Source: Chitinophaga pendula
Lineage (GTDB): Bacteria; Bacteroidota; Bacteroidia; Chitinophagales; Chitinophagaceae
Assembly (NCBI RefSeq): GCF_020386615.1
Contig: NZ_CP077769.1
Span: forward strand, 310,001 to 374,000
Direction: 5' to 3'
Length of the DNA stretch: 64,000 nt
Made by a program: the position numbers and the translations under genes. Below the pieces are notes generated by a model that had not been told where the DNA came from, did not search any database, and saw only the letters and a list, made by a program, of their open reading frames with translations. Numbering within the stretch: the stretch's first letter is position 1; the number at the start of each line of letters is the position of its first letter. Below, piece after piece: positions 42,228 through 51,144 of the stretch.

Positions 42228-43214
42228 ATGAATATCGTATTAACAGGCGGAAGCGGATTTGTCGGTAGTGCATTACTCAGACAGGCAGCAAACCATGGCG
42301 GAATAAGCATGAAGGTATTGGTCCGTCAACCACTGACTATATCTTATCCTTTTGTAGAAGAAGTAAAAGGAGATCTTTTTCATATACCATCCCATTTATG
42401 GTTCGACGAACCCTATGTGCTGGTGCATTATGCAACCAAGCAGGTGGATAAGGATGGAAGCGGATTTGAATATAATAATGTACGTGGTACCAGACAACTG
42501 TTGGCCAGCATGCAGGGCAACTGTATCGGAGCTATCTACGGCAGCTCCATGTCCGTATATGGCGATGGCATACAGTATATGGTCAAAGATAGCTGCCCAT
42601 TGCGTCCCGAAACCCCATTGGCAAAAAGCCGGGCTGCGGCAGAACAACTTATTCACGAAGCAATGAAAGAAAAAGCGCGCCATAGCTTCACCCTTCGTCC
42701 TAGGTTTATTATAGGTGAAGGAGATCGGTATACAATGAAGGTAATGATGCAGCTGGCGAATAATGGCATTCAGATTAACCATGGAAAACAACGGTTTAAC
42801 CTGATAGATGTTGAGGACTATGCCCGTATTATTTTGTCACTGTGCGGGCATATAAAAAGCGGAAATGTAGAATTGCAACAACGGCCTTTACATATCGGTT
42901 ATCAGCAACCGATCAGCTATAACGAATGGATGCGAACTATCGCTATAGTTACACAGTGTGATTGGCCCCGTAAACGTTGGTATGCACCGGCCGCACTGAT
43001 CCGTTTATTACATTATTTCCCATTCGGCCGTATTCCACAATTTGTTACCAAAGCGGGTTTACTAGGATTGGAACATTCAGCGGATACAAAACCATTGTAT
43101 GACCTCGCAAGTGCTGTTATCAGGAAGACCGCAATTACTGCAGTACACGATGCCTGTCGTGCAATTTATACCCTAAAAAAAGAATATAATGAAACACATA
43201 ATCAGTATCAATGA
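42228..43214 (+). CDS. Extended SDR (NAD-dependent epimerase/dehydratase fold) without catalytic Tyr-Lys
   Basis: 328 residues. Rossmann start VLTGGSGFVGSALL and family segments VLVHYATKQVDKDGSGFEYN, IYGSSMSVYG and FIIGEGDRYT identify an extended SDR. The usual Tyr-x-x-x-Lys site (Y-G-x-S-K) reads PLAKSRAAAE: Tyr is Leu and Lys is Arg. The protein may therefore bind NAD(P) without normal oxidoreductase chemistry, or use another residue. Role in the cluster unknown. The last 26 bases overlap the dikinase gene. Confidence 0.75.
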   Translation: MNIVLTGGSGFVGSALLRQAANHGGISMKVLVRQPLTISYPFVEEVKGDLFHIPSHLWFDEPYVLVHYATKQVDKDGSGFEYNNVRGTRQLLASMQGNCIGAIYGSSMSVYGDGIQYMVKDSCPLRPETPLAKSRAAAEQLIHEAMKEKARHSFTLRPRFIIGEGDRYTMKVMMQLANNGIQINHGKQRFNLIDVEDYARIILSLCGHIKSGNVELQQRPLHIGYQQPISYNEWMRTIAIVTQCDWPRKRWYAPAALIRLLHYFPFGRIPQFVTKAGLLGLEHSADTKPLYDLASAVIRKTAITAVHDACRAIYTLKKEYNETHNQYQ

Positions 43215-45954
43215 TCTGCCAACGAATGCAGAAACCGGTAGTAAATTCTCCAGGCAGGCAGTAATGGCAAAACGCGACATTCAGGTGCCTCCCTTTTTCT
43301 GCATCAGTAAAGCAGTGTATACAGCCTGTACAGCAGCTATACGTAGCTCGATCCGGTATATTACAGATCGTATCGACTTCCGGCAACAGGCATCCATTAT
43401 ATCGGCATCCGAAGCGATAGGTCTGCTATTTGACGAACTGACCATACCTGAAAAGGAAGCACAGCAGATATACGAAGCCTTTGACCGTATGCATGGAAAG
43501 GACGCAATGGTATCTGTACGTGCCTCTACAGTAAGCGACCGTGCCGGCCAAAGCGAGGACTCAGCTACCAACGCATTTGCAGGAATGAGTAGCTCCTTCC
43601 TCTATGTAAAACGCGAACATTTGCTAGATAAGGTTAAACTGTGCTGGGTATCAGGATTTTCAACAGAATCATTGATCTACAGGCATGCCCAGAGCTTCGA
43701 CGTAATGGACTTTGCAGTGGCAGTAGGTGTACAACGTATGATCTTCGGACAACGCTCCTTCGTAATGTTTAGCTGCCATCCGGAGACAGCTGCCAAAGAT
43801 GTGCTGATAGCCGGCGCTCATGGTATAGGAGAGGGTGTAGTACAAGAAGCTGTACCGATAGATCATTACCATATAAGACAAATGGACCAGGTGATCACTT
43901 CGCATGTCGTAAATAAAACAGAACAGCTAACCTTTGACGCGGAACAAGGATATGGTGTGAAGAGAATACCTGTACCGTTCGCATTTCGTGAGCAGCCGGT
44001 ATTTTCAGATGAGGTTCTGTTGGAATTAGCAACGCTTGCCCGCCGGATAGAAGGCATTTTTGCTGCACCGCAGGACATAGAAGGTACCATAGATGAACAA
44101 GGGCAGATATGGATATTGCAATCCCGGCCGATCGTATTTAACTACGACCGCCAACTGATCTGGACGAACGCCAATGTCACAGAAAGTTTTCCTGGCGTAA
44201 CAACAGCATTGACCTACAGTTTTTCAAAATACTTTTACCGGGTCATATTTTTTGATGCCTATTTGCGTATAGGCGTACCATACAAGCGTATACACGACAA
44301 TTTTGAAATGCTGGATAGAATGATAGGATTTCTAAAGGGCCGCGTGTATTATTGTTTAACACATTTTTACTTGCTGCACCGGCAAACTCCTATGTTCCCG
44401 CTATTGGCCAAAGACTGGGAAAAGATGATGGGATTCAGTGCATCTTACCATACACGTGGAGATGGGCTATCTGCATGGGGCCGTAAGATAAAAACAAAGC
44501 TAACCTACTATATTGTGCTGTTCCGCAATCTGCTGCAGGTCGTTAATCACCAGCGGAATATGCTTAAGTTCCACCATTGGTGGGAAAAGTTGATCAGTCC
44601 CTTGAGAGGAAAAGATTTCCGGCTAACCGATCCGCTGGAGCAAGCACAATTGTTCCATCGTGTCTGGAAAGAGGTAGGGGAGCAATGGGGAATCACCCTG
44701 ATGAATGATACCTACCTGCCTATTCTTAATGGAATAGTTAACCGGGCTTTTGATAAGGCCGGGTTGACCACTCGCTATCCTGGCTTACTAAGCGAATTAC
44801 TATGTGGGGGTGGCCGCCTTCGTAGCGTTGATATCATGCTTTCTGCGGTGGCACTGGGAGAGTATATACGAAATAATAAAGCGCTGGCCGCTCATTTCAA
44901 CGCTGTACAGGATGCACATACCCTTTGGGGAGAGATCGAGCGGGAAGAACTGGATGGAGAATTCTGTCGTCGTTTTAAACACCATTTGCATTATAACGGA
45001 GATCGTGGCCTGCAGGAGTTAAAAGTAGAACAACCATCGCTGCGGGATACACCCTGGGAGCTAGTGAAGATCGTGAAACAATATGCGGTACAACAGGTAT
45101 CAGAGGCGACTGTCCGGGCCACCGAACAGCAGACCCGCGACCAGGCGGTAGCGGTATTAAAAAACGCTTTGAAAGGTAAACCCGTCCGTTATCACTACTT
45201 ATTGCTGATTACAGGATGGTTGCGGGGACTAATCAGGAATAGAGAAAATTCCAGGTATTGCCGCTCGGAACTGTTCGGCTTCAGCAAAAATATCTTCAAC
45301 GCCTTGGGCCATTATTTTGTAAAGGAGGGTATCCTGCGTAGTGCTGACGATGTGTATCACCTGGCAAAAGATGAGATATTCGGCTATATTGATGGCACCG
45401 GTTATACGGAAGACTTGCAATCGCTGGCGGATATACGCAGAAAGGAATTTACGGCTAATACACAGTGTCAGACACCGGAACAGATCACCACGATGGGACC
45501 TGTACGCCAGAACAGTCTCGCGAAAGAAGTCAGAGAACAACAAGGTGGCAGTAATGAACTCAAAGGACTACCCTCCGCTGCAGGCCGGGTCACGGGGATC
45601 GCCAGGGTAATAACACACCCTACCACGGTAGAACAGATACATCAGCATGAAATATTGATTGCAAGAGAAACCGATCCTGGTTGGCTATTCCTGATGATGT
45701 CGGCTAGGGGAATCATCGCCGAAAAGGGCTCTATGCTCTCTCATACCGCTATTACTGGGCGGAAATTTAATATTCCTACCATCGTATCCGTAAAAGAAGT
45801 GACCACCCGTATCCAGGACGGAGCATTGATAGAGATGGATGGCGCCACCGGCATTATCCGGATACTAAGGGAAAAAGCCATACAAGAAGACTATGATACA
45901 CTGAAAACCGGACAACGGAGCGCTGTTATATTGCAGGAAGAAGCAACAGTTTAA
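43189..45954 (+). CDS. PEP-synthase/rifampicin-phosphotransferase-like dikinase
   Basis: 921 residues in the order seen in rifampicin phosphotransferase: an ATP-binding PPDK-N-type domain (~1-320: VSVRASTVSDR, AGAHGIGEGVVQEAV, DIEGTIDEQG with ILQSRPI), a ~440-residue middle domain that in Rph binds the acceptor, and a C-terminal swivelling domain with ARETDPGW and GSMLSHTAITGR, whose His 852 is the expected phosphohistidine. The enzymes split ATP into AMP and phosphate and phosphorylate a small acceptor via this His. In this cluster the acceptor could be the product or a building block. The ATP-domain FAG motif is atypical (FAGMSSSFLYV). Confidence 0.8.
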   Translation: MKHIISINDLPTNAETGSKFSRQAVMAKRDIQVPPFFCISKAVYTACTAAIRSSIRYITDRIDFRQQASIISASEAIGLLFDELTIPEKEAQQIYEAFDRMHGKDAMVSVRASTVSDRAGQSEDSATNAFAGMSSSFLYVKREHLLDKVKLCWVSGFSTESLIYRHAQSFDVMDFAVAVGVQRMIFGQRSFVMFSCHPETAAKDVLIAGAHGIGEGVVQEAVPIDHYHIRQMDQVITSHVVNKTEQLTFDAEQGYGVKRIPVPFAFREQPVFSDEVLLELATLARRIEGIFAAPQDIEGTIDEQGQIWILQSRPIVFNYDRQLIWTNANVTESFPGVTTALTYSFSKYFYRVIFFDAYLRIGVPYKRIHDNFEMLDRMIGFLKGRVYYCLTHFYLLHRQTPMFPLLAKDWEKMMGFSASYHTRGDGLSAWGRKIKTKLTYYIVLFRNLLQVVNHQRNMLKFHHWWEKLISPLRGKDFRLTDPLEQAQLFHRVWKEVGEQWGITLMNDTYLPILNGIVNRAFDKAGLTTRYPGLLSELLCGGGRLRSVDIMLSAVALGEYIRNNKALAAHFNAVQDAHTLWGEIEREELDGEFCRRFKHHLHYNGDRGLQELKVEQPSLRDTPWELVKIVKQYAVQQVSEATVRATEQQTRDQAVAVLKNALKGKPVRYHYLLLITGWLRGLIRNRENSRYCRSELFGFSKNIFNALGHYFVKEGILRSADDVYHLAKDEIFGYIDGTGYTEDLQSLADIRRKEFTANTQCQTPEQITTMGPVRQNSLAKEVREQQGGSNELKGLPSAAGRVTGIARVITHPTTVEQIHQHEILIARETDPGWLFLMMSARGIIAEKGSMLSHTAITGRKFNIPTIVSVKEVTTRIQDGALIEMDGATGIIRILREKAIQEDYDTLKTGQRSAVILQEEATV

Positions 45955-46017
45955 CAGACATGCTGGAAAAATGAAGGGATTATGTAATTTTATATATTAA
46001 CCGATGTAACCAGTTAC

Positions 46018-46533
46018 ATGATCCGATTCAGTACCAAAATAGTCAATGATCACTCCAATTTCGGCTGGAATTATATTAACATTCCTGCCGAAATTGCTCA
46101 ACAGCTTAACCCTGGTAATAGGCGCGCATTTCGCGCCAGCGGCCATATAGATAGACATCCGGTTCACTGTATCACCTTGCTACCTTTGGGAAACGGAGAT
46201 TTTATGATCCCTTTAAACAATGCGATCCGTAAAGGCACCGGCAGAAAGTCTTTAGGCGCTACCCTGCAACTATCCTTAACTTTAGATGCTGAACCGGTCG
46301 CCGTTTATTCCGCAGAATTAATGCAATGCCTGGATGATGAGCCGGAGGCACTACGCTTTTTTGAATCCTTATCCTGGTCGAACCGTAACTTTTTTGGTAA
46401 ATGGATAGAAGAGGCTAAAACAGCGCCTACCAAAGCAAATCGCATCGCCCAGACAATAGAAGCATTATCAAGAAAACAGAATTTCAACCAAATGGTGGTA
46501 GCCAGGCATGAACGGCGCCGGCGTGATCAGTAG
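46018..46533 (+). CDS. YdeI/OmpD-associated (bacteriocin-protection type) protein
   Basis: 171 residues. The N-terminal ~95 residues (WNYINIPAEIAQQLNPGNRR, PLGNGDFMIPLNNAIRKGTG) fit DUF1905. The C-terminal ~70 (FFESLSWSNRNFFGKWIEEA, KANRIAQTIEALSRKQNF) fit the OmdA/YdeI 'bacteriocin-protection' domain. The biochemical role is unknown, but members have been linked to tolerance of membrane-active peptides. In a biosynthetic cluster it could contribute to self-protection; that is inference. It starts 63 bases after the dikinase gene. Confidence 0.7.
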   Translation: MIRFSTKIVNDHSNFGWNYINIPAEIAQQLNPGNRRAFRASGHIDRHPVHCITLLPLGNGDFMIPLNNAIRKGTGRKSLGATLQLSLTLDAEPVAVYSAELMQCLDDEPEALRFFESLSWSNRNFFGKWIEEAKTAPTKANRIAQTIEALSRKQNFNQMVVARHERRRRDQ

Positions 46534-46629
46534 AACTATCCTTTTCATGATGTGTGTTTCAGACAACGGAAACCTATCCAATGTTATCTGATCTTATCTA
46601 CGTTAACTAATTATAATATTGAGTAAAAT

Positions 46630-47544
46630 ATGAAATCCCTTTCCCACAACTATTTCAGTCGACTGCTGCTATTCCAGCAAAAGTCATATGCCCCGGTTAT
46701 ACACCTTTTGTTCGCCATTTTTTGGTTTACCGCTTTGAAAACGGCTACATTGCTGGTAGTTAACAAACCTATCAGTAGCATATGGCTATGGCAGGATATG
46801 CTGGTCATACTGAGTATGTACCTCACCTTATTCCACCTGCGCATAGCAGATGAGATAAAGGACTACGATTACGATAAGGTACATAACCCGGATCGCCCCT
46901 TAGTGCAACGACTGGTCAGCCCACGGGACCTTGGTAGCTACATGATCGTATTGGCAGTAATAACCGCCAGCATCAACTTATATTTGCAACAGATGTTAGG
47001 GTTGATCATCCTGGCCGATTTCGTATATGGATACTTGCTGATATTTATAGAGAAAAGATGGCCTAAACTGGCTGATAACATTTATATCAACCTGCTCATT
47101 ACCTATCCGGTAAATATCCTGTTGAGCGTTTACATTACCTTTTATACATATCAGCAGTACCAGATCAACTGGCGTGATACCTATTGGTTCTCAGTAGGTG
47201 GATTTGCGCTGGGTTTTCTGTTCTATGAATTTGCCAGGAAGACCCGTTGGCCGGAATTGGCCAAAGAAAGTGCCCGTATTTACTCACGGGAACTTGGAGG
47301 AGTAGCCACCGCCATGCTCACCCTTTTATTTGGACTGCTCGCCCCCGTTGTTGTTATGATAGGTGTTATCAGTAGCCGCTCTTTCCATCCCTTGTTACTG
47401 CTAATGTATGTCTGCTGGATACCGGCCATATATGGCGTTTCCCAGTTTCTGCGCCAACGGAATGGAGAACCCATCAAACATGGGCTCTGGTACCTGGGAT
47501 TGTTCTATGGCAGCCTCATCGTATTACAATGCCTCTTACTCTGA
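46630..47544 (+). CDS. UbiA-family membrane prenyltransferase
   Basis: 304 residues with about eight membrane helices. The Asp-rich segment LRIADEIKDYDYDKVHNPDR (about 70-90) matches the first prenyl-diphosphate-binding motif of UbiA-like enzymes; the second site lies near FYEFARKTRWPELAKESARI. Such enzymes transfer prenyl chains or other lipid-like groups to aromatic or polyhydroxy acceptors within the membrane. As the last gene of the cluster it points to a lipid-anchored or prenylated product. It ends 5 bases from a convergent nitrilase gene. Confidence 0.8.
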   Translation: MKSLSHNYFSRLLLFQQKSYAPVIHLLFAIFWFTALKTATLLVVNKPISSIWLWQDMLVILSMYLTLFHLRIADEIKDYDYDKVHNPDRPLVQRLVSPRDLGSYMIVLAVITASINLYLQQMLGLIILADFVYGYLLIFIEKRWPKLADNIYINLLITYPVNILLSVYITFYTYQQYQINWRDTYWFSVGGFALGFLFYEFARKTRWPELAKESARIYSRELGGVATAMLTLLFGLLAPVVVMIGVISSRSFHPLLLLMYVCWIPAIYGVSQFLRQRNGEPIKHGLWYLGLFYGSLIVLQCLLL

Positions 47545-47549
47545 GGTAA

Positions 47550-48503
47550 CTATTTTACTGAATGTAACCAGGCTACATTTTGCTCGGCAACATTCGGCTG
47601 GCCAATTATATCACGGTATAATGCTGGTCTTCTGGCTTTTCTGTAACGGAAACCTCCTGCTTTGATAAGTTTATCGGCCGTAATAGTAGCAATAGCAATG
47701 TCATTATCCAGCAATCTGCATTCCGCTACAATATCCCCGAATGGATCCAGTATCATCGAGCAACCATTTTTGAGCTGATCATCATCCATACCGATAGGAT
47801 TGGAAAAGACAGCATAGATAGCATTGTCATATGCACGTGCCGGCAACCATTTCATCAACCAAGCCCTGCCTTTAAGACCCTCAAATTCCTGCCGGAGTGA
47901 AGTGGGATCATTCTCCCGGTTATACCATAATGCAGGATCTACAAAGCCGGCTCCCGGCCTGGTTGAGGGCGTACACATGGTTACATGTGGCATGAAAATG
48001 ATATCTGCGCCAAGAAGGGCAGTGGCTCTGACATTTTCAATGATATTATTATCGTAACAGATCAGGATACCACATTTCCAGCCATATAAATCAAAAACAA
48101 CGTAGGCATCTCCAGGTGTAAGATGTGGATTAATAAAAGGATGCAGCTTACGGTACTTAGCGACTAACCCACCTTTGTCCACTGCGATGTAGGCTTTATA
48201 AAGCCGTTCCTCACTGTCTTTTTCAAAAAGCCCGGCCAGGATCGTCATATTATAGGTAGCTGCAATAGCTGTTAACTGCCTGATACTGTCACCCTCCGGA
48301 ATGTATTCTGCCAGGTCGGATAGCTGCTGTCTGGATAAATGCCTGGCAAACGTATACCCCGTTACCGAACATTCATGAAAGGCTATTATATTTGCCCCTT
48401 GAGCTGCAGCTCGAGCAGTCAGATCAGCAATGACAGACAGGTTGTACTGTTTGTCGCCACTGCGGTTTTCAAATTGGGCCGTTGCAATCCTGATATTGTC
48501 CAT
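47550..48503 (-). CDS. Nitrilase-superfamily carbon-nitrogen hydrolase
   Basis: 317 residues. The Glu-Lys-Cys triad is visible: AFHECSVTGY (Glu), KYRKLHPFI (Lys) and GILICYDN (Cys), with DPFGDIVAECRL near the end. The family hydrolyses amides or nitriles, such as N-carbamoyl compounds. It is the last gene of a minus-strand run (amidohydrolase, AraC regulator, nitrilase) and converges on the prenyltransferase gene. Substrate unknown; whether it belongs to the biosynthetic cluster is unclear. Confidence 0.8.
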   Translation of the reverse strand: MDNIRIATAQFENRSGDKQYNLSVIADLTARAAAQGANIIAFHECSVTGYTFARHLSRQQLSDLAEYIPEGDSIRQLTAIAATYNMTILAGLFEKDSEERLYKAYIAVDKGGLVAKYRKLHPFINPHLTPGDAYVVFDLYGWKCGILICYDNNIIENVRATALLGADIIFMPHVTMCTPSTRPGAGFVDPALWYNRENDPTSLRQEFEGLKGRAWLMKWLPARAYDNAIYAVFSNPIGMDDDQLKNGCSMILDPFGDIVAECRLLDNDIAIATITADKLIKAGGFRYRKARRPALYRDIIGQPNVAEQNVAWLHSVK

Positions 48504-48575
48504 AGTAACTCGTTTTTATGACAAAATTACCTGGCAGTATTTAAGGGAAATTGTAAAAACGCGACAAGGTAACTC

Positions 48576-49391
48576 CTATGCGCAACCTGCTTGTAATTGT
48601 ACGAAGTTGACGGCCAGCGGCAGCGTATTAAAAAGATATTGCCGGGGAGTAATACCGACCATGCTCCTGAACTCCCGGATGAAATGTGATTGATCAAAGT
48701 AACCACATTCATATGCAATGCCGGTAATATTCTCTTTTGCAGATCTGTTACGTAATAAACGGAGGGAATGCTGCAGGCGAATAATATTGGTAAAGTGTTT
48801 GGGGGTAATACCCACTTTCTCTCTGAATAATCTCTCCAGGGATCGCTTATTGATACCCAACTGTTGACTTAGCTCTTCTACGGCTATATGCCCATGGTGA
48901 GCATATATAGTGGTGATCCCTCGTTGGATCATATGTTCTTGTCCGATATCGCCGGTAAGTTTATAGCGTAGAAAATCCTCTATAAATGCGATCTTTTGAT
49001 AAGCAGTTGTAGCTGTCAGTACCTTCTCCTCCAGTACGGTGGCGTCCTGCCCCCAGATATCACGTGTATCCACCCATTTACCTGACAACTCATAAGCAGG
49101 CATTCGTAATAGTGAATGCACGCCATAGGGCTGGAAAACAACAATAAGCAGCCCTATACCGCCGTTGGCAGTAAGGTGTCTGAATTGATTGACCTGACCA
49201 TACAGGAAACTTGTTGGTTGGGTAATAGTTGCGTTGTCCGAAATTTCCTGGTCAAAAGGAACGCCGAAATGGAAGGCCATTCCCGTATTCCCGTCAGGGA
49301 AAAAACAATGCCGGGCATGACTGTGCCCGCTCTCCAGCAGCAGAAAATGTTTGACCACATGGGCCAGATCAGGAGATGGCAATAGTTGCAT
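48576..49391 (-). CDS. AraC-family transcriptional regulator
   Basis: 271 residues from ATG 49391 (MQLLPSPDLAHVV); an upstream in-frame start would overlap the amidohydrolase gene. The N-terminal ~170 residues are a DUF6597-like sensing domain (FFPDGNTGMAFHFGVPFDQ). The C-terminal ~100 hold two helix-turn-helix motifs: VEELSQQLGINKRSLERLFR, then ITGIAYECGYFDQSHFIREF with MVGITPRQYL. AraC proteins usually activate neighbouring operons in response to a small molecule. It lies between an amidohydrolase and a nitrilase on the same strand and could also act on the cluster beyond. Confidence 0.85.
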   Translation of the reverse strand: MQLLPSPDLAHVVKHFLLLESGHSHARHCFFPDGNTGMAFHFGVPFDQEISDNATITQPTSFLYGQVNQFRHLTANGGIGLLIVVFQPYGVHSLLRMPAYELSGKWVDTRDIWGQDATVLEEKVLTATTAYQKIAFIEDFLRYKLTGDIGQEHMIQRGITTIYAHHGHIAVEELSQQLGINKRSLERLFREKVGITPKHFTNIIRLQHSLRLLRNRSAKENITGIAYECGYFDQSHFIREFRSMVGITPRQYLFNTLPLAVNFVQLQAGCA

Positions 49392-49410
49392 AGTATAAAG
49401 GTACAGTTTA

Positions 49411-51144
49411 TCAGAAAAAGTATACTTTTCTGATCTTTTTGTTCTCGATAATGTAGATGGCGCCGGCATTAACCACCTGGCTAATACCCGTCAGCCTTTC
49501 CTGATCCACTACGGTATTGCCAACCACAATGCGGTTTATCACCTGGCAATGTACCTGTGGATTGCGTTTGAAAAATTGATCATATCCTTTCCGCATCTCC
49601 TCTTTCCCCTTCATCAAAAGTTTTTGCGTAGTCTGGTTATATATTTCTACACTGTCGCTATAAGGTGCAAGAAATGCTTCCACATCGTGTGCATTATAAG
49701 CATTCAGTTGCTGTTGGGCTAATATCTCCGGTGTCACCGGGATCAGGCTGGTGGGCTGGAAAAAGCGGCCTCTGTGAATAACGCTGGTGATATTTCCCAA
49801 TACAGAAAGATCATCTGCCGGATCTTTGGGCAGTAGTAGTATGTCCGCTATTTTCCCTTTTTCGATGCTGCCATAGTTTTTGTCCTTTCCGAATCCTTTT
49901 GCTGCGTTAATGGTAGCTGCCCGGATCACTTCCCGGTTGGACAGGCCTGCTTGACGCATAGCCAGTAATTCGGGAAGGAAAGAAGCCGCATGATGTGTCC
50001 CAATATTGCCGGCATCTGTTCCGGCTGCGATGAGTATACCAGCATCCTGCACTCTTTTAAGATTGGACAGCATGATACTGTCTGACTTAGATGGAACAAT
50101 GAATTTGTTGCGTACCTTTTTATAGTTAAGCGTTATACGGGTAGAATCAAGATGCTGCAAATCCATTAATGAACCCAGCATAAAAGGGTCTGCATAGGTA
50201 AATTCATGGGCACTGAAATTGAACTGTTGCGTGAAGACGCGATGGTAGTTCTGCATCACAATAAGTGTAGGAATATATAACACTTTTTTGTCCTTTAGTA
50301 ATTGTAACAGATCGTTGTCCAGGGGCTGGTCGTCTACACTATGCACCAATATATCGGCGCCGGCTGTTACAGCTAGCTTGGCAGTTACATAGGTAGTAGC
50401 ATGTACGGCTACTTTAAGGCCGTTGGCATGGCTTTCTGCTATTGCCGCGGTAATAAGAGGTAGCATGTCTTCCGGTTGCTGGCCGGTGCGCACGACATAC
50501 CATATTTTAATGAAATCAGGTTTGAAAGGTAATTGTTTTCTGACTAGTTCCCGGGCTTCATCCGGTGTGTTGACCTTGATGATAGGAGGGTCTTTTTCAT
50601 CAAGGTTAGGCGGCAGATAGGTGGATACTAACGGGCCGGTAACCCATGTAGTAGGTGCCGCAACCATGGTGTCGGTACGAGCACGGATACTAAAATTACT
50701 CAATGGTCCGCCTACGTCGATCACTTGTGTGATACCGGTAGCCAGGTAGCGGGCAAGGGTATTGTCTAGGTGTGCTTTTATCCATTGCTGATCTTCCTGG
50801 TAAGGTGTAAAGGCATTTAGGTTGAGGGCATCAGGACGGGTATAAAGACCGCCACTCTGAAAAAAATGAATATGGGCATCCGTCATACCCGGCATTGCAT
50901 ATTGTCCGGTAGCGTCGATGACCTTTGCGTTTGCCGGAGGCTTTATCTTGCCCGCAGGGCCAACCGCAGAAATGCGCTGGTCTGTAATAACGATGGTCTG
51001 ATCCTGGTCAGTGCGACCGGTATGGACATTCACCAGGTTGACGTGTGTGATGTAAGTGGCATCAGATGTTGACAATGCCTTTTGGTTTTGGGCAATAACG
51101 GGTAGGGTGACCAGTACTCCTGCCAGCAGCAGATAAGTTTTCAT
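49411..51144 (-). CDS. Exported amidohydrolase with C-terminal NTF2/SnoaL-like domain
   Basis: 577 residues from ATG 51144, with signal peptide MKTYLLLAGVLVTLPVIAQ. The amidohydrolase core has the metal site GMTDAHIHFF, a His in VAVHATTYVT, VHSVDDQ and Asp in AAGTDAGN, and ends in YGSIEKGKIADILLLPKDPA. The last ~115 residues (EILAQQQLNAYNAHDVEAFL, NPQVHCQVINRIVVGNTVVD) form a nuclear-transport-factor-2-like fold. Amidohydrolases cleave amide or ester bonds of cyclic or peptide-like substrates. The fused small domain is unusual for this enzyme. First gene of the minus-strand operon. Confidence 0.8.
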   Translation of the reverse strand: MKTYLLLAGVLVTLPVIAQNQKALSTSDATYITHVNLVNVHTGRTDQDQTIVITDQRISAVGPAGKIKPPANAKVIDATGQYAMPGMTDAHIHFFQSGGLYTRPDALNLNAFTPYQEDQQWIKAHLDNTLARYLATGITQVIDVGGPLSNFSIRARTDTMVAAPTTWVTGPLVSTYLPPNLDEKDPPIIKVNTPDEARELVRKQLPFKPDFIKIWYVVRTGQQPEDMLPLITAAIAESHANGLKVAVHATTYVTAKLAVTAGADILVHSVDDQPLDNDLLQLLKDKKVLYIPTLIVMQNYHRVFTQQFNFSAHEFTYADPFMLGSLMDLQHLDSTRITLNYKKVRNKFIVPSKSDSIMLSNLKRVQDAGILIAAGTDAGNIGTHHAASFLPELLAMRQAGLSNREVIRAATINAAKGFGKDKNYGSIEKGKIADILLLPKDPADDLSVLGNITSVIHRGRFFQPTSLIPVTPEILAQQQLNAYNAHDVEAFLAPYSDSVEIYNQTTQKLLMKGKEEMRKGYDQFFKRNPQVHCQVINRIVVGNTVVDQERLTGISQVVNAGAIYIIENKKIRKVYFF

